In this document: in pieces, positions 33,955 to 34,761 of the stretch
Layout: every line of letters starts with the position of its first letter
Position numbering within the stretch: position 1 is the first letter of the stretch
Origin: Candidatus Woesearchaeota archaeon
GTDB taxonomy: Archaea > Nanobdellota > Nanobdellia > Woesearchaeales > ARS49
Direction of reading: 5' to 3'
NCBI GenBank assembly: GCA_016215315.1
Contig: JACRKG010000013.1
Span: 1-34,761 of the forward strand
Length of the DNA: 34,761 bases
Position numbers and translations under genes: made by a program
Notes under the pieces: model-generated
The model's database searches: none
The model's input: only the letters and a program-made list of their open reading frames with translations
Told to the model about the DNA's origin: nothing

Positions 33955-34506
33955 ATGGTAAGAATAACAACAGAACACAACGGAAAATTAGTGGATTGGG
34001 ATCCTTACAAAAGCAAGCTAGGTGCTGCTCTGCAAAAAAAAATAAACATTGATCTAAGAAAAGATGATTATGTTCTTTACTTAGGAGCTAGCACGGGAAC
34101 AACAGTATTTCACGTAAGTAAAAGATGCAAAGGAGTCTTTGCAGTAGAAATAGCTCCAAGAGTAATAAGAGAACTAGTTTTTGTAGCAGAAGAAAATGAT
34201 AACATTGTTCCTATACTTGAAGATGCAAATCATCCAGAAAGATATCCTGATGTTTTCTGCAGTTGGCTTTTCCAAGATGTTGCACAAAAAAATCAAGTAG
34301 AAATATTTATCAAAAACTTTCAAACATTCACGCCAAGACTAGGAATACTAGTAATAAAAGCAAGAAATGTTAATTCAACAAAAAGACCAGACCTAGTCTT
34401 TAAGCAATGCGAAGAAGAATTAAAAACACATTTCAGAATAATAGAAAGAAAGAATCTAGAACCATACCAAAAAGACCATATGTTGTTTGTGGTTAGGAAG
34501 TTATAA
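33955..34506 (+). CDS. flpA: Short fibrillarin, rRNA/tRNA 2'-O-methyltransferase
   Basis: A 183-residue fibrillarin, the SAM-dependent methyltransferase of the C/D RNP. Motifs are intact: WDPYKSKLGAAL, LYLGASTGTT (SAM site), FAVEIAPRVIREL, PILEDANHPERY, QDVAQ and a late IKARNVNSTKRP. The family norm is ~225 residues, and the N-terminal strand subdomain is largely absent. The ATG lies 1 nt after the nop5 stop, with AGGAGG-like sequence inside the nop5 end (about 33922-33930). The catalytic core looks complete, so the enzyme should be active. Confidence 0.94.
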   Translation: MVRITTEHNGKLVDWDPYKSKLGAALQKKINIDLRKDDYVLYLGASTGTTVFHVSKRCKGVFAVEIAPRVIRELVFVAEENDNIVPILEDANHPERYPDVFCSWLFQDVAQKNQVEIFIKNFQTFTPRLGILVIKARNVNSTKRPDLVFKQCEEELKTHFRIIERKNLEPYQKDHMLFVVRKL

Positions 34507-34515
34507 AAATATTGT

Positions 34516-34626
34516 TCAAGCAGGAATTATTTGGATTATACCTTTTTCTTCTTTTAATAATGCTTTTCTTCCTGATTTTATTTTTAATTCTTTTATTAAA
34601 TCTTGAGGTATTCTGACTGCTATGTG
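34516..34626 (-). pseudogene. AbrB-like gene truncated at its 5' end
   Basis: An open minus-strand frame ending at TGA 34516-34518 encodes IAVRIPQDLIKEL followed by KIKSGRKALLKEEKGIIQII. This matches the middle and C-terminus of an AbrB/SpoVT antitoxin-like protein (consensus S-x-AVRIPK-x-L). Upstream, the frame meets TAG at 34627-34629, and the expected N-terminus (MxxxxVRKWGNS) is absent. The break coincides with the start of IS-like sequence. Confidence 0.6.
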
Positions 34627-34761
34627 CTATCAGGATTTAACTAGACAAAGTTGGGTTTCTATTTAATTTGTGTTGGTTTTGCTTTGGTTCGGGGTGTTTT
34701 TGTATGGCAAAATTGACTTATAAGAAGAGAGTTTGGATTGTTAAAAAGTATTTGAATGGAA
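34627..34761 (+). mobile_element. Left end of a probable insertion sequence
   Basis: From about 34624-34630 the sequence changes from the AbrB remnant to a GT-rich leader beginning near TGTGCTATCAGGATTTAACT and leading to a transposase-like start at 34704. The sudden loss of the AbrB frame marks the junction. The right end is outside the window, so terminal repeats and target duplication cannot be checked. Confidence 0.45.
34704..34761 (+). CDS. Transposase-like protein (partial, N-terminus)
   Basis: An ATG at 34704 opens MAKLTYKKRVWIVKKYLNG, which runs off the window. A short basic helix of this type, YKKRVWIVKKYLNG, is typical of the first helix of the HTH in IS481/IS3-type transposases and integrases. 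Only 19 residues are visible, so the family is tentative. Confidence 0.45.
   Translation, partial: MAKLTYKKRVWIVKKYLNG

Overview
The window reads as a low-GC, gene-dense archaeal chromosome segment, most plausibly from a DPANN lineage of the Woesearchaeota/Pacearchaeota type. That placement is an inference from gene content, not a computed phylogeny. Archaeal markers are a full-length Cdc48/VAT ATPase, a Nop5-fibrillarin pair, GatD, RadB, MBF1 and a DUF504 protein. Many genes have a TATA box about 26-28 nt before the start codon, which implies leaderless mRNAs. Genes inside operons more often carry GGAGG or GGTGA ribosome binding sites and ATGA overlaps. I saw no rRNA, tRNA or CRISPR array.

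Layout. (1) 1-5176, minus strand: a tight operon of an AbrB-like mini-regulator, a radical SAM protein with extra C-terminal cysteines, a double AAA+ ATPase, a membrane-anchored protein with an SH3-like C-terminus, a large acidic protein and a further gene cut by the window edge. A 12-bp palindrome lies upstream of it. I know no described system with this make-up, and it is the best candidate for something new. (2) 5320-8797: a small serine hydrolase, a gene-free stretch with a promoter and GC-rich stems (possible ncRNA), an HD phosphohydrolase, and a CoA module made of a type II pantothenate kinase and a CoaD-CoaE fusion. (3) 8892-14835: a tandem Lrp regulator, small proteins, a DUF433 antitoxin beside an eroded toxin, DUF504, GatD, LemA, a nucleotidyltransferase-fold protein and a TPM/YgcG protein. 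(4) 14952-20264: a sugar nucleotidyltransferase, a secreted gingipain-like protease and an accessory patch with an ADP-ribosyltransferase-like protein, an internally duplicated protein and an orphan. (5) 20306-24101: Cdc48 with a small partner, and a CaCA antiporter. (6) 24122-32365: an envelope glycan region with two processive-type GT2 enzymes, a coiled-coil membrane protein and three GT-C-type membrane proteins, interrupted by RadB and a DUF4190-like gene. (7) 32352-34761: MBF1 with a small partner, shortened Nop5 and fibrillarin, and an AbrB gene truncated by what looks like the left end of an insertion sequence.

How the genes may work together. The CoA genes could form a two-polypeptide route from pantetheine to CoA, which would suit an organism that scavenges from a host. 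Nop5 and fibrillarin both lack N-terminal regions that help them dock. Short perfect hairpins (9-12 bp stems, 3-4 nt loops) recur inside and between genes, and two of them are close sequence relatives in unrelated genes.
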